NCBI GenBank assembly: GCA_964017065.1
Contig: OZ024785.1
Location: 9,379,086 to 9,443,085 of the forward strand
Length of the DNA stretch: 64,000 bases
Direction of reading: 5' to 3'
From: Haliclona indistincta
Taxonomy: Eukaryota; Porifera; Demospongiae; Haplosclerida; Chalinidae
The notes under the pieces: model-generated
What the model saw: only the letters and a program-made list of their open reading frames with translations
What the model was told of the DNA's origin: nothing
The model's database searches: none
In this document: positions 9,415 to 21,529 of the stretch, one piece after another
How positions within the stretch are numbered: position 1 is the stretch's first letter
Layout: every line of letters starts with the position of its first letter
Position numbers and translations under genes: made by a program

Positions 9415-11484
9415 TTATGTCCTAGTGATCACACCATATGCTGGACACTCCTTCATCTCAATATTGCTGCTCTGTGGTGTGAATGCTACTGCTGGTATGT
9501 TCTCATATGAAGGAGCAGTCTGCACTGAACTCTGAGATAATGGATCAATATTCTCATACGTTGGGACAGGAGCAGGTGGAACAGTCAATACAACTCTTTG
9601 ATTCTGCAAAATTATGTTAGTCACTTAACAATTAACATGCTTCAAAACAATATACCTTGACATTTTTATTGCAGTACAAAAGTAGGAACACAGAACTTAG
9701 AATAATTCCTGATACAATAATTGTCACTAAACCTGTACGTGATGCATTGTTATGATAATAAGTACAGTACCTATATAACTTACCAACAGCAACTACTACT
9801 GACACAATCACTATTGTACTAGTGTCACTGGATGGTAGACTAGTTGATACTGATAGTGGGGTTACACAAATCGAATAAGGCAATGTACTGTTGCAGGTAC
9901 TGACCAGTATTGGATGATGATACAGTATTTTGAGTTGATGATGTAGTAGTAGTGACATCAGGAACAGACACTCCTGTTATAGTAACTGGTGCTACAACAT
10001 TGATGTCTTCTTCAGCATCAGTATCAGTAACGATGATAGTGTATGATAGATTAGGGTCTACTTCTATACAACCAGCAGTCTGATCAATTGTTCCATTATG
10101 CTCAGTTCCAGTCGTACTACATCTAAACAAGATGAAAGAACTAGCTGGTTCAACATGACCCTCAACATATTCAACACTAAGACACACTCTTCCATTCTCT
10201 ATGTTCATCACTGTAGCATTGCGTACATCAAAGGTGCCTGTAGAATTAATAATTGATAAATTTATTATATTGTTTAGCTCATAATTAATTTTGACACTTT
10301 ACTGTAAGCAGCACTCACTAATCTCTACTAGTTGTGACTGCTGTACCACTCCTCCATTATAGTGTATATTCAATGTTGCTGTGTACTTCCTGTTCTCCAT
10401 TAGGTCAGTGAATGTAGCCATCACTCTCCTCTCTCCATCAGGTAACATGCTCACTGTACCATTAGTACTAGTACAAGATGAGTTCAGACATGCTTCAACA
10501 GTAACATGACTGATAGCATTTGTACACACAGATATTTCCTGTACACAAAATATTGATGCAAATTTTGTTATCACCATGACGCAGCATTAATAATTACCTC
10601 AAAATCGAAAGTGTATGTCCAGTTCCATTTTGTTCCATTGTTTGTACTGGAATTGGTCCTCAAGGTATTCATCAATTTCACGTCACTTACTATGTTCATA
10701 CATACATGTGAAATTAAGTCAACATGCAGAAATGTCTCACTTGATGTAGGTGTTTGTGTCATAATAATTTTAGCATTGCTAGCTGACCCTGCACCATTCG
10801 TTGCAGTGACCTCTATCTCCAGTGTTTCTCCCAGACTGCTCACACTATAAAGGTACTCAGTGGTGTTTGTTGTGTCAGTCCTCAACACTGCTCCATCACT
10901 GTGTCTAGTGATGTTGATTATGTAGTTAATGGCTACCCCTTCCAGGCTGCTAGGAGCATTCCATGTGAAGCCTAGTGTACAGCTGTCAACTATAGTACTG
11001 ATCAAGTTGCTAACTGGTGACAGGACACCTTCAGTTTACAATAATTCTCTATCTAGTACATGTATGATGATCGAATTCTGTTACCTTGAATCATCAATAC
11101 TGCAAAGCTCTGGTTGAAACCACCATTCATAGCTGTAGCAGTACAGACAATACTAATACTGGTCTGGTCAGATGGAGCTATGAAGTTCAGTGTTATTAGT
11201 CTGTCTCCATTTGGTAGATCACTGCCACCAACAACACTGCCTTCTACTGTTGGATTAGTAGTTATACCAAAACTAGTCAGTCCACTCGCTGGAGCAGCAC
11301 ATGTGAACTCCACCATTGTACCAGCACTGACATTTCTAGACTGAGGTGTGGTTGAAAACACTAGTCCTGCTACATAGGTACCTGAGATACATCAAAGAAA
11401 CAAAACAATACTTGTTAGATCTACTTGATCCATGCAGTCCTTACCTCTGGTAAACAGTACTAAGCTAGCAAGGAGCAGCAACAT
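9415..11484 (-). CDS. Receptor D: intact Ig/FN3 receptor with YENI tail
   Basis: Same nine-exon plan as C, with all frames open. Signal MLLLLASLVLFTRG at 11445-11484; Ig about 11089-11382; FN3 about 10742-11029; second FN3-like about 10598-10690 and 10315-10540; TDxDA domain (TDTDAEEDI) about 9905-10238; stalk and TM about 9655-9850; tail 9415-9603 with YENI, YENI and AYGVI. The FN3 domain is mosaic: its first half is of the VDSC group, while its second half (RHSDGAVLRTDTTNTTEYL) is the VDHC-group sequence. That suggests gene conversion. No Death-domain exon pair follows, only the remnants at 8830-9020. Confidence 0.85.
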
Positions 11485-11634
11485 ACTAAAGTTAGTGATA
11501 GAGTGAACATTATGTAAACAAGCCCAGATCACGTGCTCACAAAAATATTTCCTGTCACAACAAATGATAAATATTATTACATACTATTATGTCGTTATGA
11601 GTTTTCAACAAAATGCATAAATCAATTCTTAAAG

Positions 11635-12148
11635 TCACTTTTGTAATGTAGAATGGTTATCAGTTCTTTGAGCAAGTGCATTAGCCAGTCGTACAGCACA
11701 GAGATTCTTCACACACTTGATGATGGTTATCCATGAGTAGAACCTCTTCTGTGACTGCTCCTCCCACACATACAGCATGTCTTTGAGACAGCTCTCTTCA
11801 TTTCCCATATTGTTCACTTCAATCTTCTCAAGGTATGTTGTTAGCCCCAGTTCTTCTCCTAGATGGTACCACAGTGGAGCTAGTGGAGTCAGTAGCTGGA
11901 ATAATGTGGCGTGATGAAACACTAGATTATCAATCCCATGAAGAATCCTGTAAGATAGTGTTTAACGTAATTAATTGAGTCAACTTGAGTGTATATTGAT
12001 CTAAGTATTTGTCTTCCTCCTCAAACAGGTCATTGGCACAAAGAGTAGAGTACTTTACATCAGAGTCTGATGATAACTGCAAATGTTGTTGATGCTCACT
12101 TGTCTCAGTTTTGCGTGAAGGAGGCAGTGTTTGTGTGAAGAGTGGCAC
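11635..12148 (-). pseudogene. Death-domain exon pair, copy 2, downstream of receptor E, phase damaged
   Basis: The linker exon starts at 12148 after a clean tttag acceptor (VPLFTQTLPPSRKTETSE) and has a gtaaag donor near 12057. The Death exon (about 11943-11635) is fully open: ILHGIDNLV, LWYHLGEELGL, CLKDMLYVWEEQ, YSWITIIKCVK, ANALAQRTD. In other copies the acceptor reads cagag before ATTCTTCAT, which gives phase 0. Here it reads cagg, so splicing from the linker would be out of phase and stop early. A non-standard junction cannot be excluded. The Death call rests on the spaced Leu/Trp pattern of the six-helix fold. Confidence 0.65.
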
Positions 12149-12750
12149 CTAAAGGCAGCAACACTATAACATGTTATTGACTGAGCAACAGTCAATTTTT
12201 AATTGTTGAATCAATAACATGTTATTGACTCAACAATAACATGTAACAGTCTCATAGTAAAAACTGAGCTTTCATATTATTTTTCTCAACTCTTGTGCAA
12301 ACATTAACCTAGTACATACTGGCACACTTTATGTAGCACAGTAAACAGTGTGTCATTAATGGATCGTGCACTGTGCTAACATTAGCATTATTTTATGGTT
12401 CCCTGGCTATGTGATAGAGTAGTGTAGTGATAACATGCCTGCCTAACTAGTTGCCATGGTCAACTTCCTATTGTAGAATAATGTTCACATGCTTGTGTAA
12501 GAACTGAAACATGTGAATGCAAAACAATGATGTAGTTGACTCTGAGTTCCCTTATGACACACAAGAGGTTTATATTGTGTATTGTGTATAACAGTAATGT
12601 AAACCCATTGTTGTACCAAGCTCATCTTACATAGAGAGTTAATTTGACTGTTATGACACACCATCACTCATAATTTTTTATTTTAACATTTGTGAAGCAA
12701 TTTGTCATAATGACGTCATGTTATATGAAATAAAATTGATTTCCATTTCT
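12149..12750. other. Spacer downstream of receptor E, no gene seen
   Basis: Contains the TGACTCA palindromic repeats (12174-12245) followed by AT-rich sequence shared with the B and F spacers. No coding frame supported. Confidence 0.5.
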
Positions 12751-14847
12751 CTATGTTTTATTGATCACACCATATGCTGGACACTCCTTCATCTCAATAT
12801 TGCTGCTCTGTGGTGAGAATGCTACTGCTGGTATGTTCTCATATGAAGGAGCAGTCTGCACTGAACTCTGAGACAATGGATCAATATTCTCATACGTTGG
12901 GACAGGAGCAGGTGGAACAGTAGTACAGTACACAGTAGCACCAGTAGCACTCCTCTTTGTAGCTCCTCTACAGTACTAAAATAATGGTAATCACATTACG
13001 GGCATGTATCACTAAATTAGGTTTATTACCTGTTTCTGACATAAAAAGACACATATCAACAAACCAATGATAGTTCCAGTAACTATGACGACAACTATAA
13101 TAAAATAAAAATAATGATGAAATTTCACCATAATAATTATATCTCACCAAACACTAGTGGGACAATCACTACTACCAGAGATAGTGACTGTGATACAATT
13201 ACAGACCCTGTGATATTAAAAGTGAAAGTAAATGAAGAAGAACCTGGTATTGTCTAACCTGTTGATGTGGGTGTGGCTCCTGATGCAGTACTAGACAGTA
13301 TTCCAGTGTATTCAGGTACAGCCACTCCTAATATGGTAACTGGTGCTGTTGTGTTGATCTCATCTACTGCATCACCATCAGTAGCTATGATAGTGTATGA
13401 TGGATGAGCTGGTACATTGAGTATACACATTGATGATCCTTGTATTGTTGCATTATACATATCATGACCAGTTAGTGTAGATCTGAACACCACATAGCAG
13501 TGAGGATTTGGTTCATGTCCCTCAACATACTGAACTATCAGACACACTCGACCATCAACTACTGGACCATTCACTGTGACACTCCATACATCAAACGTTG
13601 CTATAACAGAGAGTCAGAATTAGGTATTGTGCTAGTATTTATCACTACTCACTGATGTCTACTAGAGGTGATTGATGTATTACTCCTCCTCCTCCACTAG
13701 GCTGTACTAATGCTGAGGCAGAGTACTTCTTGTTCTCAACTAAGTTAGTAAACGTAGCCACCACTCTCCTGCTACTATCAGGTAACATGTTCACACTGCT
13801 AGTAGAAGCATTGATGCAAGAGTTGAGACAAGCTTGAACGATAACAGCATTATCACTGACACACACTGGTATGTTCTGTAATGAGCAATATTCTCTATTT
13901 TAACACAAAACATAATATCTACCTCAATTGTAAATACGTAACTCCAGTCACTATTGTTCCTCACATGAACGATTTTGTCATTGGTAATATTGACTGTGAA
14001 ATGAATGTCTATGATAATGATTTTTGTGTGTGTAAGTTGACCACACATAATATTATCTACACACACTCTACCATGTCACTATGACTGTCACTTACTTGAT
14101 GGTATTGATACAGTAATACTGAATTTGTTCCCGATCCCGGCATCATTGACTGCTGCCACCTCTATCTCCAGTGTTTCTTCCAGACTGCTCACACTATGAA
14201 GGTACTCAGTGGTGTTTGTTATGTCTGTCCTAAGCATCATTCCAATAGTATCTGTTATGTTAATTATGTAGTAGCTAATGGCTACCCCTTCCAGGCTGCT
14301 AGGAGCAATCCATGTGAAGTGTAGTGTACAGCTGTCAACTGTAGTACTGATCAAGTTGCTAACTGGTGACAGGACACCTGCAGTTTACAATAATTCTCTG
14401 TCTAGTATAATGATCGAATTCTGTTACCTTGAGTCATCAATACTGCAAAGCTCAGGTTGAAACCACCATTCATAGCTGTAGCAGTACAGACAATGCTAAT
14501 ACTGGTCTGGTCAGATGGAGCTATGAAGTTCAGTGTTACTTGTCTGTCTCCATTTGGTAGATCACTGCCACCAACAACACTGCCTCCTACTGTTGGAATA
14601 GTAGTTATACCAAAACTAGTCAGTCCACTCGCTGGAGCAGCACATGTGAACTCCACCATTGTACCAGCACTGACATTTCTTGACTGAGGTGTGGTTGAAA
14701 ACAATAGTCCTGCTGCATAGCTACCTGAAATACATCAAAGAAACAAAATAATACTTCTTAAAGCAGTCTAGATCTATTTGATACAACTCGATCCATGCAG
14801 TCCTTACCTCTGGTAAACAGTACTAAGCTAGCAAGAAGCAGCAACAT
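12751..14847 (-). CDS. Receptor E: intact recombinant Ig/FN3 receptor with YENI tail
   Basis: All exons are open and in phase: signal 14808-14847, Ig about 14428-14728, FN3 about 14093-14380, second FN3-like about 13923-14005 and 13655-13880, TDxDA domain (TDGDAVDEI) about 13258-13605, stalk about 13150-13210, TM about 13030-13100 (ending CQKQ) and tail 12751-12977. The tail has YENI, YENI and AYGVI, with a short insert before it. The 5' half (Ig and start of FN3) matches D almost exactly, while the 3' half matches B and H, with the switch inside the FN3 exon. It looks like the product of unequal crossing-over or gene conversion. The Death exon pair downstream (11635-12148) could be a second 3' end but is out of phase. 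Confidence 0.85.
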
Positions 14848-14985
14848 ATTAAAGTCAGTGATAGAGTGAACATTATGTGAACAAGCCCAGATCACGTGCT
14901 CACAAAAATATTTACTGTCACAACAAAAATAATAAATATTCATTCTTATGTCGTTATGAGTTTTTCAACAAAATGCATAAATTAG

Positions 14986-15430
14986 TCACTTTTGTAATGC
15001 AGAATGGTTATCTGTTCTTTGAGCAAGTGCATTAGCCAGTCGTACAGCACCGAGATTCTTCACACACTTGATGATGGTTATCCATGAGTAGAATCTCTTC
15101 TGTGACTGCTCCTCCCACACATACAGCATGGCTTTGAGACAGCTCTCTTCATTTCCCATATTGTTCACTTCAATCTTCTCAAGGTGTGTTGTAAGCCCCA
15201 GTTCTTCTCCTAGATTGTACCACAGTGGAGCTAGTGGAGTCAGTAGCTGGAATAATGTGTCGTGATGAATCAACTTGTTGATCTAATTATTTGTCTTCCT
15301 CCTCAAACAGGTCATTGGCACAAAGAGTACAGTACTTTACATCAGAGTCTGATGGTAACTGCAACTGTTGTTGATGCTCACTTGTCTCAGTTTTGCGCAT
15401 AGGAGGCAGTGTTTGTGTGAAGAGTGGCAC
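14986..15430 (-). pseudogene. Death-domain exon pair, copy 3, downstream of receptor F, acceptors lost
   Basis: The Death domain itself reads open from 15273 to 14986 (LWYNLGEELGL, then YSWITIIKCVK). The segment that in other copies holds the intron, acceptor and ILHGI start has been deleted, fusing the linker sequence to the Death sequence around 15270-15290. The linker acceptor has also mutated from tttag to tttaa. It cannot be spliced in the standard way. Confidence 0.7.
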
Positions 15431-16081
15431 TTAAAGGCAGCAACACTATAACATGTTATTGACTGAGCGACAGTCAATTATTGATTGTTGAGTCAATAAC
15501 ATGTTATTGTCTCAACAATAACATGTTATTGACTCAACAATAGCATGTAACAGTTTCATAATAAATCTGAGTTTTCACATTATATTTCTCAACTCTTGTG
15601 CAAACTTCAACCAAGTACTGGCACACTTTATGAAGCACAGTATACAGTGTGTCATTAATAGATCGTGCACTGTGCTAACATTAGCATTATTTTATGGTTC
15701 CCTGGCTATGTGATAGAGTAGTGTAGTAATAGCATGCCTGCCTAACTAGTTGCCATGGTCAACTTCCTATTGTAGAATTATGTTCACATGCTTGTGTGAA
15801 GAACTGAAACATGTGAATGCAAAACAATGATGTAGTTGACTCTGAGTTCCCTTATGACACACAAGAGGTTTATATTGTGTATTGTGTATAACAGTAATGT
15901 AAACCCATTGTCGTATCAAGCTCATCTTACAACATTAATTTTTCAACAATCAAACTTTTACATACAGAGTTAATTTTACTGTTATGACACTGTCTCTCAT
16001 TATTTCTTTATGTTTAAAATTTTGTGAAGCAATTCTGTCACGATGGCATTATGTTAATGAAAAAAAATTGATTCTATTTCT
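15431..16081. other. Spacer downstream of receptor F, no gene seen
   Basis: TGACTCA palindromic repeats at 15458-15545, then AT-rich sequence homologous to the B and E spacers. No coding frame supported. Confidence 0.5.
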
Positions 16082-18175
16082 CTATGTTCTATTGATCACA
16101 CCATATGCTGGACACTCCTTCATCTCAATATTGCTCCTCTGTGGTGAGAATGCTACTGCTGGTATGTTCTCATATGAAGGAGCAGTCTGCACTGAACTCT
16201 GAGACAATGGATCAATATTCTCATACAGTGGGACAGGAGCAGGTGGAACAGTCAACGCAGCTCTTTGCTCTAATTGATTCTGCAAATTATGTTAGTCATT
16301 CAAAAATTTACATGTTTCAAAACAATATACCTTGACATTTTTATTGCAGTACAAAAGTAGGAACACAGAACTTACAATAATTCCTGATACAATAATTGTC
16401 ACTAAACCTGTACGTGATGCATTGTTATGATAATAAGTACAGTACCTATATAACTTACCAACAGCAACTACTACTGACACAATCACTATTGTACTAGTGT
16501 CACTGGATGGTAGACTAGTTGATACTGATAGTGGGGTTACACAAATCGAATAAGGCAATGTACTGTTGCAGGTACTGACCAGTATTGGATGATGATACAG
16601 TATTCTGAGTTGATGATGTAGTAGTAGTGACATCAGGAACAGACACTCCTGTTATAGTAACTGGTGCTACAACATTGATGTCTTCTTCAGCATCAGCATC
16701 AGTAGCGATGATAGTGTATGATGGGTTAGGGTCTACTTCTATGCAACCAGCAGTCTGATCAATTGTTCCATTATGCTCAGTTCCATGCAGTCGTACTACA
16801 TCTAAACAATATGAAAGAACTAGCTGATTCAACATGACCCTCAACATATTCAACACTAAGACACACTCTTCCATTCTCTATGTTCATCACTGTAACATTG
16901 CGTACATCAAAGGTGCCTGTAGAATTAGTACTTGATAAAAATTTGTATGATATCACAATGTTTCAGCTCATAATTTTTGACACTTTATGTAAGCAGCACT
17001 CACTAATCTCTAGTTGTTGTGACTGCTGTACCACTCCTCTATTATAGTGTATATTCAGTGTTGCTGTGTAGATCTTGTTCTCCGTTAGGCCAGTGAAAGT
17101 AGCCATCACTCTCCCCCTACTATCAAACAATGTGTCTACCGCATCATTAGTAACATCACTACAAGATGAGTTCATACACGCTTGAACTGTGGTATGATTG
17201 ATAGCATTTCTACACACAGACGTTTCCTGAGCAAAAATCAATAATAATGCAAAAGTTATATCTATGAAGCAGTAATGGCACCTCAAAATAAAGTGCATAT
17301 GTCCATTTGATGCTTTTAAAGGAATTGTTTCTTGTGGTATTCATCAAGGAACTCATGAACTGTATGGCACTTACTATGTTTATGTACATCAATGTAAAAA
17401 TAATGTCAACTAAAGACACAGAATAACAGAACAGAACAGAATAACAACAACAAGCGATGTGTTCTTATAAATACTAAATTAACACTTTATAAATTAAATT
17501 AAATTGGAGTTTGAAAGCTATGACCGTAGTTACTAGCAGCACAAACAACAATGACTCCAACAGAGACCAAGTCAGAAATAGCTTTGGCAATATCTGCATG
17601 TGATTTTTATACTCGTGTATGATAATATTATTATTGCTATGATCTATAGGTACTGGAGACAGGGCGGATCTGAACAACCACTCTAATCAGCTCAACCCAA
17701 CCCACTCCGAGTACAGGGGAGGGACTACTAGCTACACTAAATTATGTGGCAATGTCCAGTATTGCCACATACTTCATAATAATAGTGATAACTATATGCA
17801 GATATGCATATAGTTACATATCACATATCACAGAACACTTATTACTATCTTATTATTTCTATATATCTTAATAAAATAATGTTTTATAGTTTTTGTGATT
17901 GTTGATATAAAACTGATCTTGTCCAATCTATTTTAACTTTTCAGGTTATTATGATTAACCATTAATCATAATACAAAAATTTCAATCAGTTTTAGTGACT
18001 ATTGTATAAATTTCAAAAATTTCAGCCTTCATACTCGCAGAGAATGCTAGCACGAGCCCTGAAACGACATCTATCAAAGAAAAATAGTGTGTCCTCTGCT
18101 GGTTCATGCGTATGAGCGTGTGCTAGCACGCACGAAAACACCACACCCAAAAAACTACCATTTCAGTTATATAGA

Positions 18176-18569
18176 AAATAAAAAGATTTCTAACGAAATC
18201 AAAAGGATGTAGGGATAAAGAAATCTGCTACTGGTCCACAATGTAAACCAACAAGGAGCAAGCATGGAATGGTAACACGATTGACTTGCTAACAGACCAT
18301 AGATCCCTACATCAGTGGCTGTACATAACATTTTGACTATACTATAATTATTTTGTCACAAGCTAACCAATGCATGTCAGGTGTCAGTCAATAGCAACTA
18401 GCAGAACTGCTGTAGTCAGCCACTGATGTAGGGATCTATGGTCTGTTAGCAAGTCAATCGTGTTACCATTCCATGCTTGCTCCTTGTTGGTTTACATTGT
18501 GGACCAGTAGCAGATTTCTTTATCCCTACATCCTTTTGATTTCGTTAGAAATCTTTTTATTTTCTTGTT
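18176..18569. mobile_element. Foldback element 1 with about 150-bp inverted arms
   Basis: The left arm begins aaaataaaaagatttc and the right arm ends gaaatctttttatttt. The arms are almost perfect inverted copies of about 150 bp around a unique centre (18325-18415). Each arm contains gatgtaggg and a tract ending agatccctacatcagtggct. No protein is encoded. It lies in the third intron of receptor F. Confidence 0.85.
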
Positions 18570-19384
18570 TGTGTCCTTTTTTCTTTTAGAGTGAGTTTCA
18601 AATTTTTGGTGCAGTTCGAATTCGGCAAGATAATGTATCTCTTTTTTGTTTCCATCATTGGTTTGGTTTGCTTTTCTTGATAATTGCTTTTTAACTTGTA
18701 GCTCCTAAATGGTGAAACTAGCTCATGCATTCATGCATGCTGCAGCCTGGATGCACAGCATACGAGCCCCGCCCACTCTGGTTTAGAATTTTCTGTATGG
18801 CTGTGATACTATCTGGCAAGCAGCAGAACGGTGATACTACACGACCTTACTCTGTGAGTTGTTCTTCGAAGACTCCAGACGCCAATATGCGCTCTCCATA
18901 TGGCGATACTCTACATGTGTGTTTGGTCACGTGCGTATTACGTAATCACAATAATGGCGTCAAACACTTAGCTGACAACTGTTCGTGATCGTGAGCTCGT
19001 CAAATGTATATCGTCGTTTCGCTAAAAAGTAAGTTCAAAAGGCACATGCCAGGAGAATTTCACGACTGTTCGTGGGTGTTTTGGTCTTGACACTGCTCGC
19101 GTAAAGGCGCTAGGCGAGTGGAAGAAAGAAGAATAAGAAAACGAAGATGACGAATGTCGATTTTCACCGTTTCCAGGTTCGTCACTTTAGTAACAATTTC
19201 GAGCAATCTCCTTGCTACTGTAAGATGGGGCAACGCCAGAGAGCAGATCTAAGTGTCTTTGGACGTATAAAATTTATCACCAGGCGAAATATCAGCGTTT
19301 GAACGCTAATACATTGTATGTAGCCGCCATCTTGTTTTCTCGTTCATCCCTACATAGGGAGACACTACCGTGTCTCCCTAATAG
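18570..19384. repeat. Unit 1 of a repeated 0.8-kb sequence attached to the foldback element
   Basis: This region, from tttgtgtcctttttt to the hairpin agggagacactaccgtgtct, reappears at 20075-20941. Each copy directly follows a foldback element, so the whole unit (about 1.2 kb) has been duplicated. Unusual for the window, it is locally CpG-richer. No intact gene is evident. Confidence 0.7.
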
Positions 19385-19687
19385 TTCACAGTTGTTGCAA
19401 CTATATACTAATACTTAATAACAATTAATAGTTATTAAGAGTAATAACACTTAATAATAGTGCATATTTAGCATGTGTTTTGAGACTAACCGTAGCATGT
19501 GTGTGTGTGTGTCTGACGTGTGTGTGAAGCAAGGTTGATCAACAGTCATGTGTGTATTTCAAGAACTGTGATACATATAGCATTGTATATTTCTACATAT
19601 GTAAAGTGTTGACAACATAATTCAGTATTATAATTCAGTGATATGTAATAAGTGTGGCAACATTGTTCTTTAGTGATTGTTAAATTA

Positions 19688-20075
19688 AAAGAAATTAAAA
19701 AGATTTCTATCGAAATCAAAAGGATGTAGGGTTGTGAAATCTACCACTGGTCCACAATGTAAACTAACAAGGAACAAGCATGGAATGGTAACACGATTGA
19801 CTTGCTAACAGACCATAGATCCCTACATCAGTGGCTGCTGTGGTTGGTTATAGCTAGTTCAGCTTGTTGCTGTTGACTGACACCTAACGTGCATTCAGCT
19901 TGTGACAAAATATTGATCTTATGTACAGCCACTGATGTAGGGATCTATGGTCTGTTAGCAAGTCAATCGTGTTACCATTCCATGCTTGTTCCTTGTTAGT
20001 TTACATTGTGGACCAGTGGTAGATTTCACAACCCTACATCCTTTTGATTTCGATAGAAATCTTTTTAATTTCTTG
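19688..20075. mobile_element. Foldback element 2 with about 150-bp inverted arms
   Basis: Same design as 18176-18569, with arms starting aattaaaaagatttctatcg. The two elements differ by scattered substitutions and have different centres, but within each element the two arms match each other closely. An open frame running across the right arm is a by-product. Confidence 0.85.
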
Positions 20076-20941
20076 TTTGTGTCCTTTTTTTCTTTTTCAA
20101 CGAAGTGCAGTTCAATATTATGCACGTACTGAGCTGTCTTTGTTTCCACCATTAGTTTAGTTTTCCTGTTGTTGGTGGCTTTTCTTTATTATTAAGAATT
20201 TTAAACTTGTAGCTAATAATAATTGTTATTATGCTGTACATATCAGCTCGCCTACACATGCATGCATGCAGTGGATACGAGCCCCACCCACAATTGTTAG
20301 TAGACATGTACGGCGGTTGTAATTATCTGGAAAGCGCAGAATGGTGATCCTATACGAGCTTACCGTTCTTCGAAGACTCCAGACAAATACATGTACATGT
20401 ATGTGTTATCCGTGATCCATAAGGCGCGTTGCGATACTCTAGCTAGTGCTTGGTCACGTGCGCTAACCACTGCTTGGTCACGTGCGTATTGCGCAATCAC
20501 TTCAATGGCGTCTAACACTTAGCTGACAATGGATCACGATCGAGAAATCGCGGAATTTATATCGACGATTCGCTAAAAACTAAGTTCAAAAGGCACCTGC
20601 CAGGAGAATTTCATGACTGTTCATGGGTGTTTTGGTCTCGGCATTGCTCGCGTAAAGGCGCTAGGCGCGCTGAAGAAAGAAAGAAAGAAGAAAGAAGAAA
20701 ACGAAGATGACGAAACACGATTTTCACCGTTTCCTGGTTCGTCACTTTAGTAACAACTTCGAGCAATCTCCTTGCTACTGTAAGATGGGGCAACGCCAGA
20801 GAGCAGATTTAAGTGTCTTTTGACGTATACAATTCATGACCAGGCGAAATATCAGCGTTTGAACGCTAATACATTGTATGTAGCCGCCATCTTGTTTTCT
20901 CGTTCAACCCTACATAGGGAGGCACTACCGTGCCTCCCTAA
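20075..20941. repeat. Unit 2 of the repeated 0.8-kb sequence
   Basis: Copy of 18570-19384, ending in the hairpin agggaggcactaccgtgcct. It contains an extra short local duplication of tgcttggtcacgtgcg near 20450-20490 and a run of gaaag repeats near 20680. Confidence 0.7.
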
Positions 20942-21039
20942 TAGCTAAATTAATTTAAAATTTTTATTCGTTCGTGTTATCTGTGTTATCTTTGTCACCT
21001 ATGATGTCATTATTGTGTCATCATAGACTAGTGAGAGAC

Positions 21040-21180
21040 GTCAGAATGAGCTGAGCTGGTATCTGAAGGATCTGTTAGTAACTGATCATAGGATCTCAGA
21101 ATCTGATGTGATATATACATTCCTACACTGCTTGCTACGAGATGAACAAGATATGATGTCATATCTTAATATATGTTATT
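21040..21180 (+). pseudogene. Short possible gene fragment, perhaps PX-domain protein
   Basis: The plus strand reads NELSWYLKDLLVTDHRISES followed by a DVIYTFLH-type stretch before a stop. This loosely resembles the C-terminal helices of a PX (sorting nexin) domain. It has no neighbouring exons. It could equally be chance; listed because it sits beside another gene fragment. Confidence 0.25.
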
Positions 21181-21209
21181 AAGATATGTGGTGGATCATG
21201 TGAGCTCAT

Positions 21210-21212
<3 letters not shown>

Positions 21213-21270
<58 letters not shown>
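21213..21270. repeat. (CA)n microsatellite
   Basis: An uninterrupted run of ca dinucleotides about 58 bp long inside the large intron of receptor F. Confidence 0.95.
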
Positions 21271-21273
<3 letters not shown>

Positions 21274-21343
21274 ATATGTTGGAATTAAGAAAGTTTTACT
21301 CAGCACATTATTATATCAGCTGACATGTGTATAAACTGTTCAC

Positions 21344-21529
21344 CTTGATGGGTACGACCGGTTCAGGTTGCTTAGTAAAGACTATTCTCCCGTCCAGGAA
21401 TGGAGGCACTATGTTGTGTACCAGCAGATGAACCTTAGCCTCTGAGTCCTCCTCAAAGTCTTCATCATAGTCCGTACGCTGTACGACTCCACTGGTGAGC
21501 AGACGGTTAGTCTCCCACTTCTCATTATC
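21344..21529 (-). pseudogene. DHX38: Isolated exon of the splicing helicase DHX38/PRP16
   Basis: A 186-base exon of exactly 62 codons, phase 0 on both sides, with an intact cag acceptor and a gtgaac donor. It encodes a segment containing [39 protein letters not shown] and [13 protein letters not shown] recognise this as the conserved region N-terminal to the helicase core of DHX38 (PRP16), an ATPase of the second splicing step. The rest of the gene is absent, so this is a duplicated or transposed exon lying in the same orientation as the receptor F intron that holds it. If spliced in, its phase would not match the phase-1 receptor junction. Confidence 0.85.

Noticed and set aside
11930..12148. 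72-codon frame continuing past the linker exon into the Death exon
   Set aside because: The part beyond GAT|gtaaag is read-through of a likely intron and ends in DSSWD-stop in the wrong frame for the Death domain.
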